From an uncultured Angelakisella sp. (GTDB lineage Bacteria > Bacillota > Clostridia > Oscillospirales > Ruminococcaceae), in assembly GCA_910585535.1 (NCBI GenBank), contig CAJUFK010000020.1, forward strand, positions 1 through 28,238: a DNA stretch of 28,238 nucleotides, given 5' to 3'. Under the pieces are notes generated by a model that was not told the DNA's origin, did no database searches, and saw only the letters and a list, made by a program, of their open reading frames with translations. The position numbers and the translations under genes are program-made. Shown piece by piece: positions 1-7,924 of this stretch; positions within the stretch are counted from its first letter, which is position 1, and every line of letters begins with the position of its first letter.

Positions 1-59
1 TTCTTCCTATGGGTAAAGCAGAAACGCGATTTCATCGAACATCTGAAGGAGGAGATCCC

Positions 60-359
60 ATGATACAAAGCCCCTGCCTGTCCGGCACTGCCGTAACCGA
101 AAGCCTGCTGGTCCCGGTGGATACCGGCAACAAGCAGATCAAGACCCCGCGCCACATCTTCACCGCCGGCCTGACCTGTCATGACAGCTACCACCGCCCA
201 GCCGCCCAGATCCTAAACCAGCAGGGCAAGAGCAAAAGCCAGTACATCGTCACCACGTTGGAAAAAAGGAACGGGAGCCTCAGATTCTTCCCTCTAAAGA
301 GCGGATCTGAATGCTCCAATGTCCCCAAAATGTCAATGCAAAACACTTTGGATATTTAA
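60..359 (+). pseudogene. Chimeric remnant: ParM-like N-terminus joined to a ParR-like C-terminus
   Basis: The ATG at 60 follows the SD GGAGGAG closely. The first ~30 residues (VDTGNKQIKTP and HIFTAGL) match the N-terminus of the actin-like ParM/StbA segregation ATPases carried by Clostridia ICEs, where this stretch forms the first phosphate-binding region. From about residue 38 the sequence no longer resembles ParM. The segment YHRPAAQILNQQGKSKSQYI resembles instead the small ParR-like DNA-binding partner usually encoded directly after parM. The simplest reading is an in-frame deletion that removed most of parM and the start of the partner gene. After about residue 70 the frame reads into unrelated sequence and stops at 359. 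No ATPase can be made from this. The ParM match is fairly clear; the ParR assignment is from memory of the family and is less certain. Confidence 0.5.
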
Positions 360-565
360 GACTCCAGGCAGTCACTGGGATTCTACACAAAGGTAAGCCC
401 CCCTCTTTTGAGGGGGGCGGGTAGGGTGTGCCTCGGCGGCTGCGCCGTGTCAGGGTAAAACACTTTGGATGCCTAAGACTCCAGGCAGCTGCTAAGATTT
501 TATACAAAGATAAGGCCCCCCTTTTGAGGGGGGCGGGTAGGGTGTGCCTCGGCGGCTGCGCCGTG
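340..565. repeat. Two tandem copies of a ~117-bp unit
   Basis: Unit 1 starts at 340 and unit 2 at 457, so the period is 117 bp. Both begin AAAACACTTTGGAT, share a middle block (AAGACTCCAGGCAG) and end in a near-identical GC-rich tail containing GGGCGGGTAGGGTGTG and CTCGGCGGCTGCGCC. Each has an internal hairpin of a C-run and a G-run around TTTTGA. The central parts differ by several substitutions, so the duplication is not fresh. It has the look of a dispersed intergenic repeat rather than coding DNA. Confidence 0.8.
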
Positions 566-619
566 GTGCCGCCGACGGGACTTGAACCCGTAAGGGATTG
601 CTCCCGGCAGATTTTAAGT
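564..619 (-). other. 3' half of tRNA-Leu(UAA), attachment-site-like fragment
   Basis: Read on the minus strand, this shows a 7-nt anticodon loop CTTAAAA with anticodon TAA, the 3' anticodon strand TCTGCC, a long variable arm GGGAGCAATCCC, the T arm ACGGG-TTCAAGT-CCCGT, the acceptor strand CGGCGGC, discriminator A and an encoded CCA. The long variable arm and anticodon identify leucine. Similarity stops exactly at the 5' side of the anticodon loop, and no D arm or 5' acceptor strand follows. That is the pattern left by a tyrosine recombinase whose crossover lies in the anticodon loop. It is not a functional tRNA gene. Confidence 0.8.
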
Positions 620-741
620 GCTGTCCCTAAAAGTAACGATAGTACCAGGTGTGGAAGCTGAATACCATCTGGAGGCAGCCTGAATCCACATGAACACAGC
701 ATCTCCAGGCCAAGAAACTCACGGTATCGCATTATTACAAA

Positions 742-772
742 ATTTTCGGAAAATCTCAATTTTTCTGAAAAT
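742..772. promoter_or_regulatory. Two ATTTTCnGAAAAT dyads, 18 bp apart
   Basis: A perfect dyad ATTTTC-G-GAAAAT lies at 742-754 and a near-perfect copy (TTTTTC-T-GAAAAT) at 760-772. Centre-to-centre distance is 18 bp, close to two helical turns. They lie upstream of the gene starting at 901. They could be operators for a dimeric regulator, possibly the winged-helix protein itself, or iterons. No bound protein is known from the sequence. Confidence 0.45.
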
Positions 773-855
773 CTTTCTCGAACACCATAAAGTATAGCAG
801 ACCGAAGCCTGGTTCGCAAGTACAATAGCCGCTATGAATTTGACAAATATTCTTT

Positions 856-885
856 GAGCGCTTCCTGGGAGGGGGCGCTCTTTTT
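856..885 (+). terminator. Intrinsic terminator or attenuator upstream of the 901 gene
   Basis: The stem GAGCGCTTCC / GGGGGCGCTC (10 bp with two G-T pairs, 5-nt loop) is followed by TTTTT. The SD GGAGGG of the next gene begins five bases after the T-run, so the hairpin is in the immediate leader of that gene. Apart from this hairpin and the paired dyads, the interval from the tRNA fragment (619) to 900 shows no gene. Confidence 0.7.
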
Positions 886-900
886 GTTTGGAGGGATACT

Positions 901-1977
901 ATGGCATACACCTTGGAAATCAAGCAAATCGTGGACTACCCACGGATACGGATCCATCGGGAGCTGATCCAAAAGCTGCTGGCGGATGAGTCCTTATCCA
1001 GGCGGGGAGATTGCCACCTGTTCTCTTTTATGGTCCTCTGCTCCTATGCCAATTTCCGTTCTTCGAGGCTCCGAATTGATGGCGTTTCCCACCTCATCGG
1101 CCCTGGGGAATGGATCTGCAGCCTACGGGAGATGGCCGGCTGGTTTGGATGCAGCCGACTGTACCAGGCAACCGCAATTTTAGAGGAACTCGTTCAAGGG
1201 GGCTTTCTTACCTTTCGGATGCTCCCTGGAACCAAATTGGTCCATTACCAAATCCTGAACTGGGGCGCCTTTAATACCGTGCTTGAATACGAATGCCGCT
1301 GTCAAAAGGACTGCGGCTTTTTCTTTTTCCCCATCAGCTTTGGAAAAAGGCTGATGGAGGATAAACGCTGTTCCGAACGGGACATCCTCATGGACCTTTG
1401 GCTGAATACCATCTACAAGGATGAGCGCATAAAAGGATCTGAGATCGGCCCTGTTGTGTATTTTCGAGATGGTTCCGACGACCCCCTCACCAGTTGCAGC
1501 AGCCTGGCCCTGCGCTGGGGTGTCTCCAAAACAACAGCCAGCCGCATTTTAGCAAGGCTGGACCGGCTGGGGTATCTCAATGTCCTGACCTTTCCCGGCC
1601 GGCATGGTACGATTCTCTATCTGGAGAACTACCTTTCGGTGATGTTCCAGATCTCCGACCTGCCCATCAACAAGGAGGAGGTAGCCCTCAGACTTCAGCT
1701 GAAGGCGGGCAGGACAACAGAAGAAAGCTGCGTTCCATCCGAGAAAATCAGCGTTTCAAAACACATCATGCTGGAGCTGCTGCCGAAACTGCTCCAATCC
1801 CTTGCAGCATGGGGCTTTTTCTGCTGTTCCTGTAAGAAGAAATCCGCTAAATTATATCCCTTATCCGCCGCTTGTGACCGGTGGATGTTGGAGGTTTCCT
1901 GTAAAAGCCGGATGGCTTCTGCAGACTCCCTATCCCGCTACTGTTTTGAGGTCCGAGTCACGGAAGGCTCCGGGTGA
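901..1977 (+). CDS. Double winged-helix protein (regulator or replication-initiator-like)
   Basis: A 358-residue protein with SD GGAGGG 5 nt before ATG. I do not recognise a named family. Two helix-turn-helix/winged-helix segments can be seen. One is at about residues 76-115 (WICSLREMAGWFG, then ILEELVQGGFLTF). The other is at about 198-235 (SSLALRWGVSKTTASRILARL, then DRLGYLNVL). This two-winged-helix layout is seen in plasmid replication initiators and in some element regulators. The C-terminal ~70 residues are basic and cysteine-rich (CCSCKKKSAK), which could bind metal or nucleic acid. It sits next to the tRNA-derived att-like fragment and 51 bp upstream of the ArpU-like gene, probably in one transcript with it. 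DNA binding is a good inference; the replication role is speculation. Confidence 0.6.
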   Translation: MAYTLEIKQIVDYPRIRIHRELIQKLLADESLSRRGDCHLFSFMVLCSYANFRSSRLRIDGVSHLIGPGEWICSLREMAGWFGCSRLYQATAILEELVQGGFLTFRMLPGTKLVHYQILNWGAFNTVLEYECRCQKDCGFFFFPISFGKRLMEDKRCSERDILMDLWLNTIYKDERIKGSEIGPVVYFRDGSDDPLTSCSSLALRWGVSKTTASRILARLDRLGYLNVLTFPGRHGTILYLENYLSVMFQISDLPINKEEVALRLQLKAGRTTEESCVPSEKISVSKHIMLELLPKLLQSLAAWGFFCCSCKKKSAKLYPLSAACDRWMLEVSCKSRMASADSLSRYCFEVRVTEGSG

Positions 1978-2028
1978 TCGCTCATTGGTACGAAAATAAC
2001 CGACAACAAACTTGAAGGAGGACATGAA

Positions 2029-2646
2029 ATGTCTGCAAAGGATAAAAAGACCAATGGACAGCCCCAGGAAGTGGAAAAGATGCTGGACCGCATGGTATCA
2101 AGCCGTCCAGCCAGAATTGAGGAGCAGCCGGATCTGAACAAAAACTGGTGCTTTCACAACACCAAGAAGCTGCTCCAGCGGTACAGAAGCACGCTCATGT
2201 GCATCGCTGTCGCCCTGGACGATTTGGATGAGGAGTGCCTGGGGACTCTCGGCGTCCGCTTCTCTGCCATGGGAGAGTTCGCCCAGCAGATGGACATCGA
2301 TCTCTCAAACACATACATCGAAAGCCGGCTTCGCACCATGCAGCGCAACAAGCTCATGCTGCAATACATCGACAAGGCCATCAAGAGTATGCGGGCCTAT
2401 GCGAAAAACGGTGAGGAGTTCTATTGGATCTTGTATTTCAAATACCTCAGCTCCAACGAGGACATCTGCCAGACCGATGGGGAGGTTGTGGAAAAGTTGA
2501 GGGAAAAGGGTCTGCCGGTATCCAGCAGCACCTTCTACCGCCGTTGCAACCTGGCCATAGATACATTAAGCGGAATCCTTTGGGGCTTTACGGCACGGGA
2601 TACCTGGTCGCTGGTGGAGATATTGGAAAGAAACACCTCCAAGTAA
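2029..2646 (+). CDS. ArpU/sigma-like transcriptional regulator
   Basis: A 205-residue protein with SD AAGGAGG 8 nt before ATG. The first half is mainly helical and charged. The C-terminal part (about residues 125-190, with ILYFKYLS, then STFYRRCNLAIDTLSGILWG) has the arrangement of the sigma-region-4-like helix-turn-helix seen in ArpU/RinA-type phage and element late regulators: a 'yY' helix, then a recognition helix starting STFYRR. Such proteins act in the cytoplasm on promoters of structural or transfer genes. Here it could switch on the transfer module to the right. The gene ends directly at a strong bidirectional terminator that separates it from the convergent cargo genes. The family assignment rests on pattern and length only. 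Confidence 0.55.
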   Translation: MSAKDKKTNGQPQEVEKMLDRMVSSRPARIEEQPDLNKNWCFHNTKKLLQRYRSTLMCIAVALDDLDEECLGTLGVRFSAMGEFAQQMDIDLSNTYIESRLRTMQRNKLMLQYIDKAIKSMRAYAKNGEEFYWILYFKYLSSNEDICQTDGEVVEKLREKGLPVSSSTFYRRCNLAIDTLSGILWGFTARDTWSLVEILERNTSK

Positions 2647-2674
2647 AAGGAGGCCCCATTTAAGGGCCTCCTTT
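2646..2674. terminator. Bidirectional intrinsic terminator between convergent genes
   Basis: A perfect 11-bp stem AAAGGAGGCCC / GGGCCTCCTTT with a 7-nt loop overlaps the TAA of the upstream gene. A-rich and T-rich flanks on the two sides allow use in both directions. It serves the ArpU-like gene on the plus strand and the large cargo gene, which ends at 2687, on the minus strand. Confidence 0.85.
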
Positions 2675-2686
2675 AATTTGACAAAA

Positions 2687-5600
2687 TTATGCTCGAAAAT
2701 CTAGTAATTCAGATTTCTGTTCATATAAAGATTCCTGCTGATAGCAATCTGCAAGTTTTTCAAGTATAGCAGCAGTATATGGATAAGATATACGAATTGT
2801 AGATGCGTCTTCACGGTACTTTTGAGAAATTTCTTTTTCCGCTAAACCTCCTGTTGCCAAATAGACTCCCCTTTGATTTTGTTTTTCCATAACAAATCCC
2901 TTTACTAACTTTTCATTTTGATTTTGCTCAAGGTAATCTCTTACTATTTCGTGCGGAAAAATACCATCGCTACCTACTGGAGCATAACTTAGTAAACAGC
3001 CAAAGCAATGAAAAAATGACTGCATATATCCAATGTGTTCGGCATGACCTTGGGCTATTGAAATCCAGTCAATAAAGGTTTTCTCAGAAATCAAATTTCC
3101 GTTACAACCAGGGACTATTTTGAAAAAGTTTATTACTTGATAGGCTAAATGGCGCTGCTCGTAAGAATATTTGCTTGCTGAAAATTCAGAATTAAAATCA
3201 GCTTTATAATTATATGTAATTAGTTCTACATATGTAACAGGATTTTTAAGCAAATAAGCTATAATCCCATTTGGGACAAAATCAAATCTAAAGTACGAAA
3301 AAAATGCAATTTCTAATTGTACTAGCTGATTCAATTCTACATTCTGATCGTTGTATAGTTTATTAAACAAATCCAAAATAGCGTCCTGAGCCAAGTCGTT
3401 TAGTGATAAACCAATAGGTTCAGTATAGTTTTGTAGCTCACAACACATTCTTAAAATATTAATAATCATTTCGGAATTAGAATACCTTGAAAAGCTAATA
3501 ACACGGACGGCGGAAAAAGGTCTCTTGTATAAAAGTAATTTACTTAGATAATAGTCAGCTTGCTCGTCACCTTCATTTAAAAAGCAAACATCATCGATGT
3601 GTTCCCAATAATGTTGGACTATCTTATTATCAAATCCCTCTAACTTTCTCCAAGCATCTAAATCTAAGGGGCATTGACAAATCATATCAGCCTTATCTTC
3701 ATTTGAAAGAGCTGAATCATCTAATGCTTTCAAGAACAAATCTAATCCTCTAATTCTGTATAGCTGATGCAGTATCAAAGCATAAAGAGAGTAGTTCGAT
3801 GATTTTATCCTAATAATTTGTGCAAAATCATATGCATTATGAAATATTTTAGAAATTATTACTTCTGATAATTCTTTTACAGCTACTGCCTTTAGAGAAA
3901 ACTCAATCAAATCATCTGCACCATAATTTTCTAAAATATCATGTATGGCTTCCAATCTAAGTTTATAAAGATGGCACTGTTTCTCCTCCCAACCGGACTT
4001 TTCTTCGTTATATGGGATTGGCCTAAGAAGTTCTGGGTTTCCCTTAAATAAAAATTCGTATTTTTGGATTCCTTTGGGTGTAAGTTGTTTCAATACGGCC
4101 TCCATTTCTTTTAAGAATTTTTCTGGAATCGCCCAATCTGAGTTACAGAACTTTCTGTTTCTGCTGATTTCCGAACGCAACATAGATGAGATTTCATTTT
4201 TTTCATTTTCGCTCAAGTGTTTACAATATTCCTCAAGACTCGCAAGCCAGGGTACATTTATGGAGAAAAACAATTCAGAGTTTTTAATGATTGTATTCCA
4301 TTGAGACATTGTAACTGCATTATTTAGCATAATATCAGAAATTGCTTGCAGTGTTAAAAAATAATCTTGCCTTGTTACACCTTCTTGAAATTCGACTTCA
4401 AAACTATGCCACCTTGGTTTTTGAATGCTCCAACAAGATGAACGACCAGTGGGCATTAATTTACTAATCAAAAGTTCGCCAGTGTTCGGATAAATTTTAC
4501 ATATCCTTTTAATGAGTTCTATTCTCTCCTTACAGTTAAGACAGGATTGCGGATACCAAAGACAAAAAATGTTATATAGATTATCGATTGGGGAATTTGT
4601 TAATGTATCCTTGAAATTCTTTTCATTTATTTTGACGAGAAGAATAATTGCACGTACAGCATAACTTTTGTACCAAACAAGATATTCCAACGCTAAAAGT
4701 ATATGGGTATAATAATTACTCCCCATAAATATATCCTTGGCAGGCTTAAAGAGATTCCAAATTTCGCTTTGTTCATTTGCTATCTCCTGTTCCATTTTTT
4801 CAAGAAATGCTGCTGGAGAAGCTTCAGCCAAATGTGTCATCAATGGAGTTAATGTATTCCATTGTTTCCATGTATTTATAGAATTAAAAATTTCTCCAAC
4901 CAAAGAATAAACATAATCCTTGGCAGATATAATATTGCAATTATTCTCTCGTTCTCTTTGCTCCGAAAGCAAAATCAAACTAATTGTCATGCCTTCACAT
5001 AAAATCCCAGAGTATTTTTGGCTTTTCCCTAAAATGGGGGCTATTGACCACTGTTCTTCTGGAAGTTCAAATTTTGGATTTTCAGTTGCCAAAATCATTA
5101 TGGCACATTTCCTAAATCTTCTTAATTGTTCATAAGTTAAGGATTCATATAAAAAAGTCCACATATCTTGAACAGATACAATTTGATAGATGTTAAATAC
5201 TTGAAATAACGGAGCATCCTCTATATTTAACCATTTACTAATTACTTGTATGTAATCTTCATATTTCAATCCTGTCAACAGTTCAACGACTGTCTTGTCG
5301 CCTTCAATATCTCCATTCCATCCACCCATTAAAAATGCAGGAATTAAATTTTGAATATCTTTCTCTGATAACCATATAGGCTTTTTCCTCGTTGGAACTG
5401 TGGTAATGATCCTATAAAGTGGCAAAAAACTTCGTTTTGTTTCAGCTTCAATTTTTGCAAAATCATCTGTCTTAAATTCAAGTGTTTCTAACACTTTATG
5501 ATATACAGCTTTAGAGCGCTTTTCAATTTTTATAGAGTCAACATTTTTTGTTATCTTTGAAAGAGGAGAATATTTTGCTACAGGAAGAACGATAGACATT

Positions 5601-6457
5601 TCTCTTGGGCACCGAATATCTTCCGTAAAATTGAAAACGGGAATATACAGACCGTCTTTTTCATATCTTCTCACCAAATCATGCCACACTGATGTTGATT
5701 CTATTATAAGCGTTTTATTTATCACAGCACTATACTTTTCCTTCTGACTTAAAAATAATGCAGCAATAAATAAAGTGGATTCTAGTGCTGATTCAGAAAC
5801 TAAAGTAAGCGAGCCTGATTTCTTTTCAAGCCATTCTGATAATTTGCTGATTTGTGAGTCTCTTCCAAGCAAAAAGTAATCTACGCCAAGTTTGGGAGAA
5901 GTGCTTTCACAATGATCGCTCCAGAAATCCTCTATAGTTCTGATACCATCAATGTGTTTGCCGATAGAATTTGCAAACCATACAGCTACCGCATCATGTG
6001 ATTGTAGCCACAATGCAATTTTAGAGGCATCTATAATCCGTACATCCTTCCAATTATAACGGTTTTTGCTCTCGTTTACAGTTTCCTCTATTGATTTTCG
6101 ATGGTTCCATATTTTCAAGGTTACAAAAATGAAGGTCGTATCAGCTATATTTATATCTAATGGTTCACTATGTCTTTTTTCTATATCAGATCTAAATTTT
6201 TCAAGCGCATTGTCATTTGTCCCAAATTCCCAAACTGATTTTCCCTCTGGGAAATAACTTGTTGCTTCTCCAGATTTTAAGACGCCATCATATCCGGCAA
6301 ATTGGATTCCTTTTTCGATTGGGAAATTGTAGTCCACTATTTTGGGAGATGAACATAATACAAGACGCGCAATCAGTTGGGGCAATAATTCTTGTGCATG
6401 CCGTGGATATGCCTTAGCCCATGTATCAATTTCTGTCGCCGTAAGTATAACATTCAT
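2687..6457 (-). CDS. 1256-residue nuclease-like/degenerate STAND-like protein, candidate defence effector
   Basis: The start at 6457 is chosen because minus-strand GGAGG lies 7 nt before that ATG; the ATG 60 bp further upstream has no SD. Residues ~1-100 look like a restriction-endonuclease-type fold: GYDG (Asp57), then WEFG (Glu77) and Lys87 in an ALEKFRSDIEKR helix. At ~195-240 a 'GRD...L..WL' segment, typical of the entry to STAND/NACHT ATPase domains, leads to a position where the P-loop should be, but it reads LVSESALESTL with no GxxxxGK(S/T). The remaining ~900 residues are predicted mostly helical, with many Leu/Trp/Tyr-rich repeats-like segments that could form a sensor scaffold. No membrane segment or signal peptide is evident. 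The gene is far more AT-rich than its neighbours, which marks recent transfer. Function is unknown; an Avs-like antiviral role is an inference from layout and setting. Confidence 0.6.
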   Translation of the reverse strand: MNVILTATEIDTWAKAYPRHAQELLPQLIARLVLCSSPKIVDYNFPIEKGIQFAGYDGVLKSGEATSYFPEGKSVWEFGTNDNALEKFRSDIEKRHSEPLDINIADTTFIFVTLKIWNHRKSIEETVNESKNRYNWKDVRIIDASKIALWLQSHDAVAVWFANSIGKHIDGIRTIEDFWSDHCESTSPKLGVDYFLLGRDSQISKLSEWLEKKSGSLTLVSESALESTLFIAALFLSQKEKYSAVINKTLIIESTSVWHDLVRRYEKDGLYIPVFNFTEDIRCPREMSIVLPVAKYSPLSKITKNVDSIKIEKRSKAVYHKVLETLEFKTDDFAKIEAETKRSFLPLYRIITTVPTRKKPIWLSEKDIQNLIPAFLMGGWNGDIEGDKTVVELLTGLKYEDYIQVISKWLNIEDAPLFQVFNIYQIVSVQDMWTFLYESLTYEQLRRFRKCAIMILATENPKFELPEEQWSIAPILGKSQKYSGILCEGMTISLILLSEQRERENNCNIISAKDYVYSLVGEIFNSINTWKQWNTLTPLMTHLAEASPAAFLEKMEQEIANEQSEIWNLFKPAKDIFMGSNYYTHILLALEYLVWYKSYAVRAIILLVKINEKNFKDTLTNSPIDNLYNIFCLWYPQSCLNCKERIELIKRICKIYPNTGELLISKLMPTGRSSCWSIQKPRWHSFEVEFQEGVTRQDYFLTLQAISDIMLNNAVTMSQWNTIIKNSELFFSINVPWLASLEEYCKHLSENEKNEISSMLRSEISRNRKFCNSDWAIPEKFLKEMEAVLKQLTPKGIQKYEFLFKGNPELLRPIPYNEEKSGWEEKQCHLYKLRLEAIHDILENYGADDLIEFSLKAVAVKELSEVIISKIFHNAYDFAQIIRIKSSNYSLYALILHQLYRIRGLDLFLKALDDSALSNEDKADMICQCPLDLDAWRKLEGFDNKIVQHYWEHIDDVCFLNEGDEQADYYLSKLLLYKRPFSAVRVISFSRYSNSEMIINILRMCCELQNYTEPIGLSLNDLAQDAILDLFNKLYNDQNVELNQLVQLEIAFFSYFRFDFVPNGIIAYLLKNPVTYVELITYNYKADFNSEFSASKYSYEQRHLAYQVINFFKIVPGCNGNLISEKTFIDWISIAQGHAEHIGYMQSFFHCFGCLLSYAPVGSDGIFPHEIVRDYLEQNQNEKLVKGFVMEKQNQRGVYLATGGLAEKEISQKYREDASTIRISYPYTAAILEKLADCYQQESLYEQKSELLDFRA

Positions 6458-6522
6458 ATAAAACCTCCAAAACATTTCTAAATCATGATGATTTACAAGG
6501 TGTAGCTTAAATTGCATCTAAT

Positions 6523-7734
6523 TCAGCTATTTACTAAAAAATCAACAATATTTTTCTGCCTTATCCCGCCCCGGTTGATCCGTAGCAGGGTATCCGTAGA
6601 CAGCACCAACTTCTCATAATTGTCCGCAATCGCCTCCAAAGGCGCAAACTCCCTATCTGTATTCTCTGGTGTCAGCACATAACAAACTTGGATATAAAGC
6701 CGGTCATCTGCCTTATTCGCAACGAAATCTACCTCCGCCACATCCTGTTTCCCGATATTGACAGAGTACCCCCGGCGCAAAAGCTCCAGATAAACCGTGT
6801 TCTCCAGCAAACCAGCAATATCATTGTCATGGTATCCCATCACTGCATGGCGAAGGCCCAGGTCAGACAGGTAGTATTTTTCCTGGGTTTCCAGCACCCG
6901 TTTCCCTTTGATGTCAAATCGTACCGCCTTATGGATCAGAAAAGCACTTTCCAGAGCCTTTAGGTAGTTATAAACCGTTTCGGTACTCAGTTTTCTACCC
7001 TGGCTTTTCAGAAAATCCGAGATGGTCTTGGCAGAAAAAGTATTGCCAATGTTGTCCATCAGATAGAGGACAATGCTTTCCAGTAGCGCCGTATCCCGTA
7101 TCTTATTTCTGGCAATGACATCTTTGAGGAGAACCGAATTGTAAATGTCATGCAGATACTGCATGATCCGGGTTTCCTCCCACTTCATCTGGTGGATACC
7201 CGGTAAGCTCCCAAACCGGAGAAAATTCGCAAACTGTTCCTGCTTGGAGAGATGGGCCTCCTCCTCATTAGTAGCAGCAAAGTCCAGATATTCCTTGAAA
7301 TCCAGCGGGTAAACACGAATCTCCACATACCGCCCCGCAAGTAATGTCGCCAGCTCCCCAGAGAGCAGCCTTGCGTTAGAGCCGGTCACATAGATGTCAC
7401 AGTCAAAGTCCACCCGAAGGGAATTGACTACCTGTTCCCAAGAGCTTACCTCCTGTATCTCATCCAGCAGAATATAGATCCTCCCCGAAGTTCTCCCAAC
7501 CTGGGTGGATATTTCGACATACAGCGCCTTATAGTCCTTTAATGCCTCATAGCGTAGCGACTCAAAATTGATGGAGATGATATTCTTTTCGTTAATGCCT
7601 CGCCCCAAAAGCTCCTGCCGCGTCAACTCCAACAATGCACTCTTGCCGGAGCGTCGCATCCCGGTTATGATTTTTATCACGGGCTTATCCATAAAGTCGC
7701 GGATCTGTTGCATGTATCGTTCCCGTTGGATCAT
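6523..7734 (-). CDS. AAA_14/DUF4143-type ATPase
   Basis: A 403-residue protein of normal length for the family. Walker A is GMRRSGKS (25-32), Walker B IYILLDE (Asp91-Glu92), and a sensor-like strand VTGSNARLL follows near 116. The middle has a winged-helix segment (SAKTISDFLKSQGRKLSTET). The C-terminus carries the DUF4143 pattern: ENTVYLELLRRGY, then EVDFVA and YIQVCY, which resembles a PD-(D/E)XK nuclease core. Biochemical roles of the family are largely unknown; many members lie in mobile or defence-rich regions. The start has GAGGGG 9 nt upstream on the minus strand. A good promoter with an overlapping palindrome lies directly upstream. It is the first gene of a probable two-gene unit, with 65 bp to the large AT-rich gene, although base composition differs between the two. 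Confidence 0.85.
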   Translation of the reverse strand: MIQRERYMQQIRDFMDKPVIKIITGMRRSGKSALLELTRQELLGRGINEKNIISINFESLRYEALKDYKALYVEISTQVGRTSGRIYILLDEIQEVSSWEQVVNSLRVDFDCDIYVTGSNARLLSGELATLLAGRYVEIRVYPLDFKEYLDFAATNEEEAHLSKQEQFANFLRFGSLPGIHQMKWEETRIMQYLHDIYNSVLLKDVIARNKIRDTALLESIVLYLMDNIGNTFSAKTISDFLKSQGRKLSTETVYNYLKALESAFLIHKAVRFDIKGKRVLETQEKYYLSDLGLRHAVMGYHDNDIAGLLENTVYLELLRRGYSVNIGKQDVAEVDFVANKADDRLYIQVCYVLTPENTDREFAPLEAIADNYEKLVLSTDTLLRINRGGIRQKNIVDFLVNS

Positions 7735-7762
7735 GGTAAATCGCCCCTCTCATTTTTCTTTT

Positions 7763-7791
7763 ATCATAGCATAAATACCACACCATATCAA
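7763..7791 (-). promoter_or_regulatory. Sigma-70 promoter of the cargo ATPase
   Basis: On the minus strand TTGATA (7786-7791) and TATGAT (7763-7768) are separated by exactly 17 bp. Each hexamer matches five of six consensus positions. Transcription would start near 7755, about 20 nt before the ATPase ATG. Confidence 0.75.
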
Positions 7792-7816
7792 TAGTTTCTC
7801 CTATAAAAGAAACTAT
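7791..7816. promoter_or_regulatory. 9-bp palindromic operator candidate
   Basis: A perfect inverted repeat ATAGTTTCT / AGAAACTAT with an 8-bp spacer. Its left arm touches the -35 box of the cargo promoter, a classic repressor position. The cognate regulator is not evident in the cargo itself. Confidence 0.6.
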
Positions 7817-7895
7817 ATACAAAGTCACAGAGATTTGGCAGTCTTCTGGCAGTCCTTTGCAAGTCCCCTGCCACAAACCTGCCAGCAGGATGGAA

Positions 7896-7924
7896 TTGAC
7901 CCTGAGAGAATGAGATGTTACACT
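7896..7924 (+). promoter_or_regulatory. Promoter of the conjugation module
   Basis: TTGACC (7896-7901) and TACACT (7919-7924) with 17-bp spacing, giving a start near 7931. It is divergent from the cargo promoter ~105 bp away. Between the two lie short GGCAGTC repeats (TGGCAGTCTT and TGGCAGTCCT) that could bind a regulator. Confidence 0.55.

Noticed and set aside
340..565. CRISPR-like array
   Set aside because: Only two adjacent long units, no short repeats with unique spacers and no cas genes.
564..619. Functional tRNA gene
   Set aside because: No 5' acceptor strand, D arm or 5' anticodon strand is found in the next ~100 bases on the minus strand.
428..661. 77-codon plus-strand frame reading VPPTGLEPVRDC
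   Set aside because: It translates the repeat tail and the reverse of the tRNA fragment; this is a familiar artefact of tRNA-derived DNA.
280..825. 181-codon minus-strand frame over the repeats
   Set aside because: It consists of repeat translations and the tRNA fragment, with two near-identical repeated blocks and no start signal.
6458..6517. 20-residue N-terminal extension of the large cargo protein
   Set aside because: The ATG at 6517 lacks a ribosome binding site, while ATG 6457 has GGAGG at ideal spacing.
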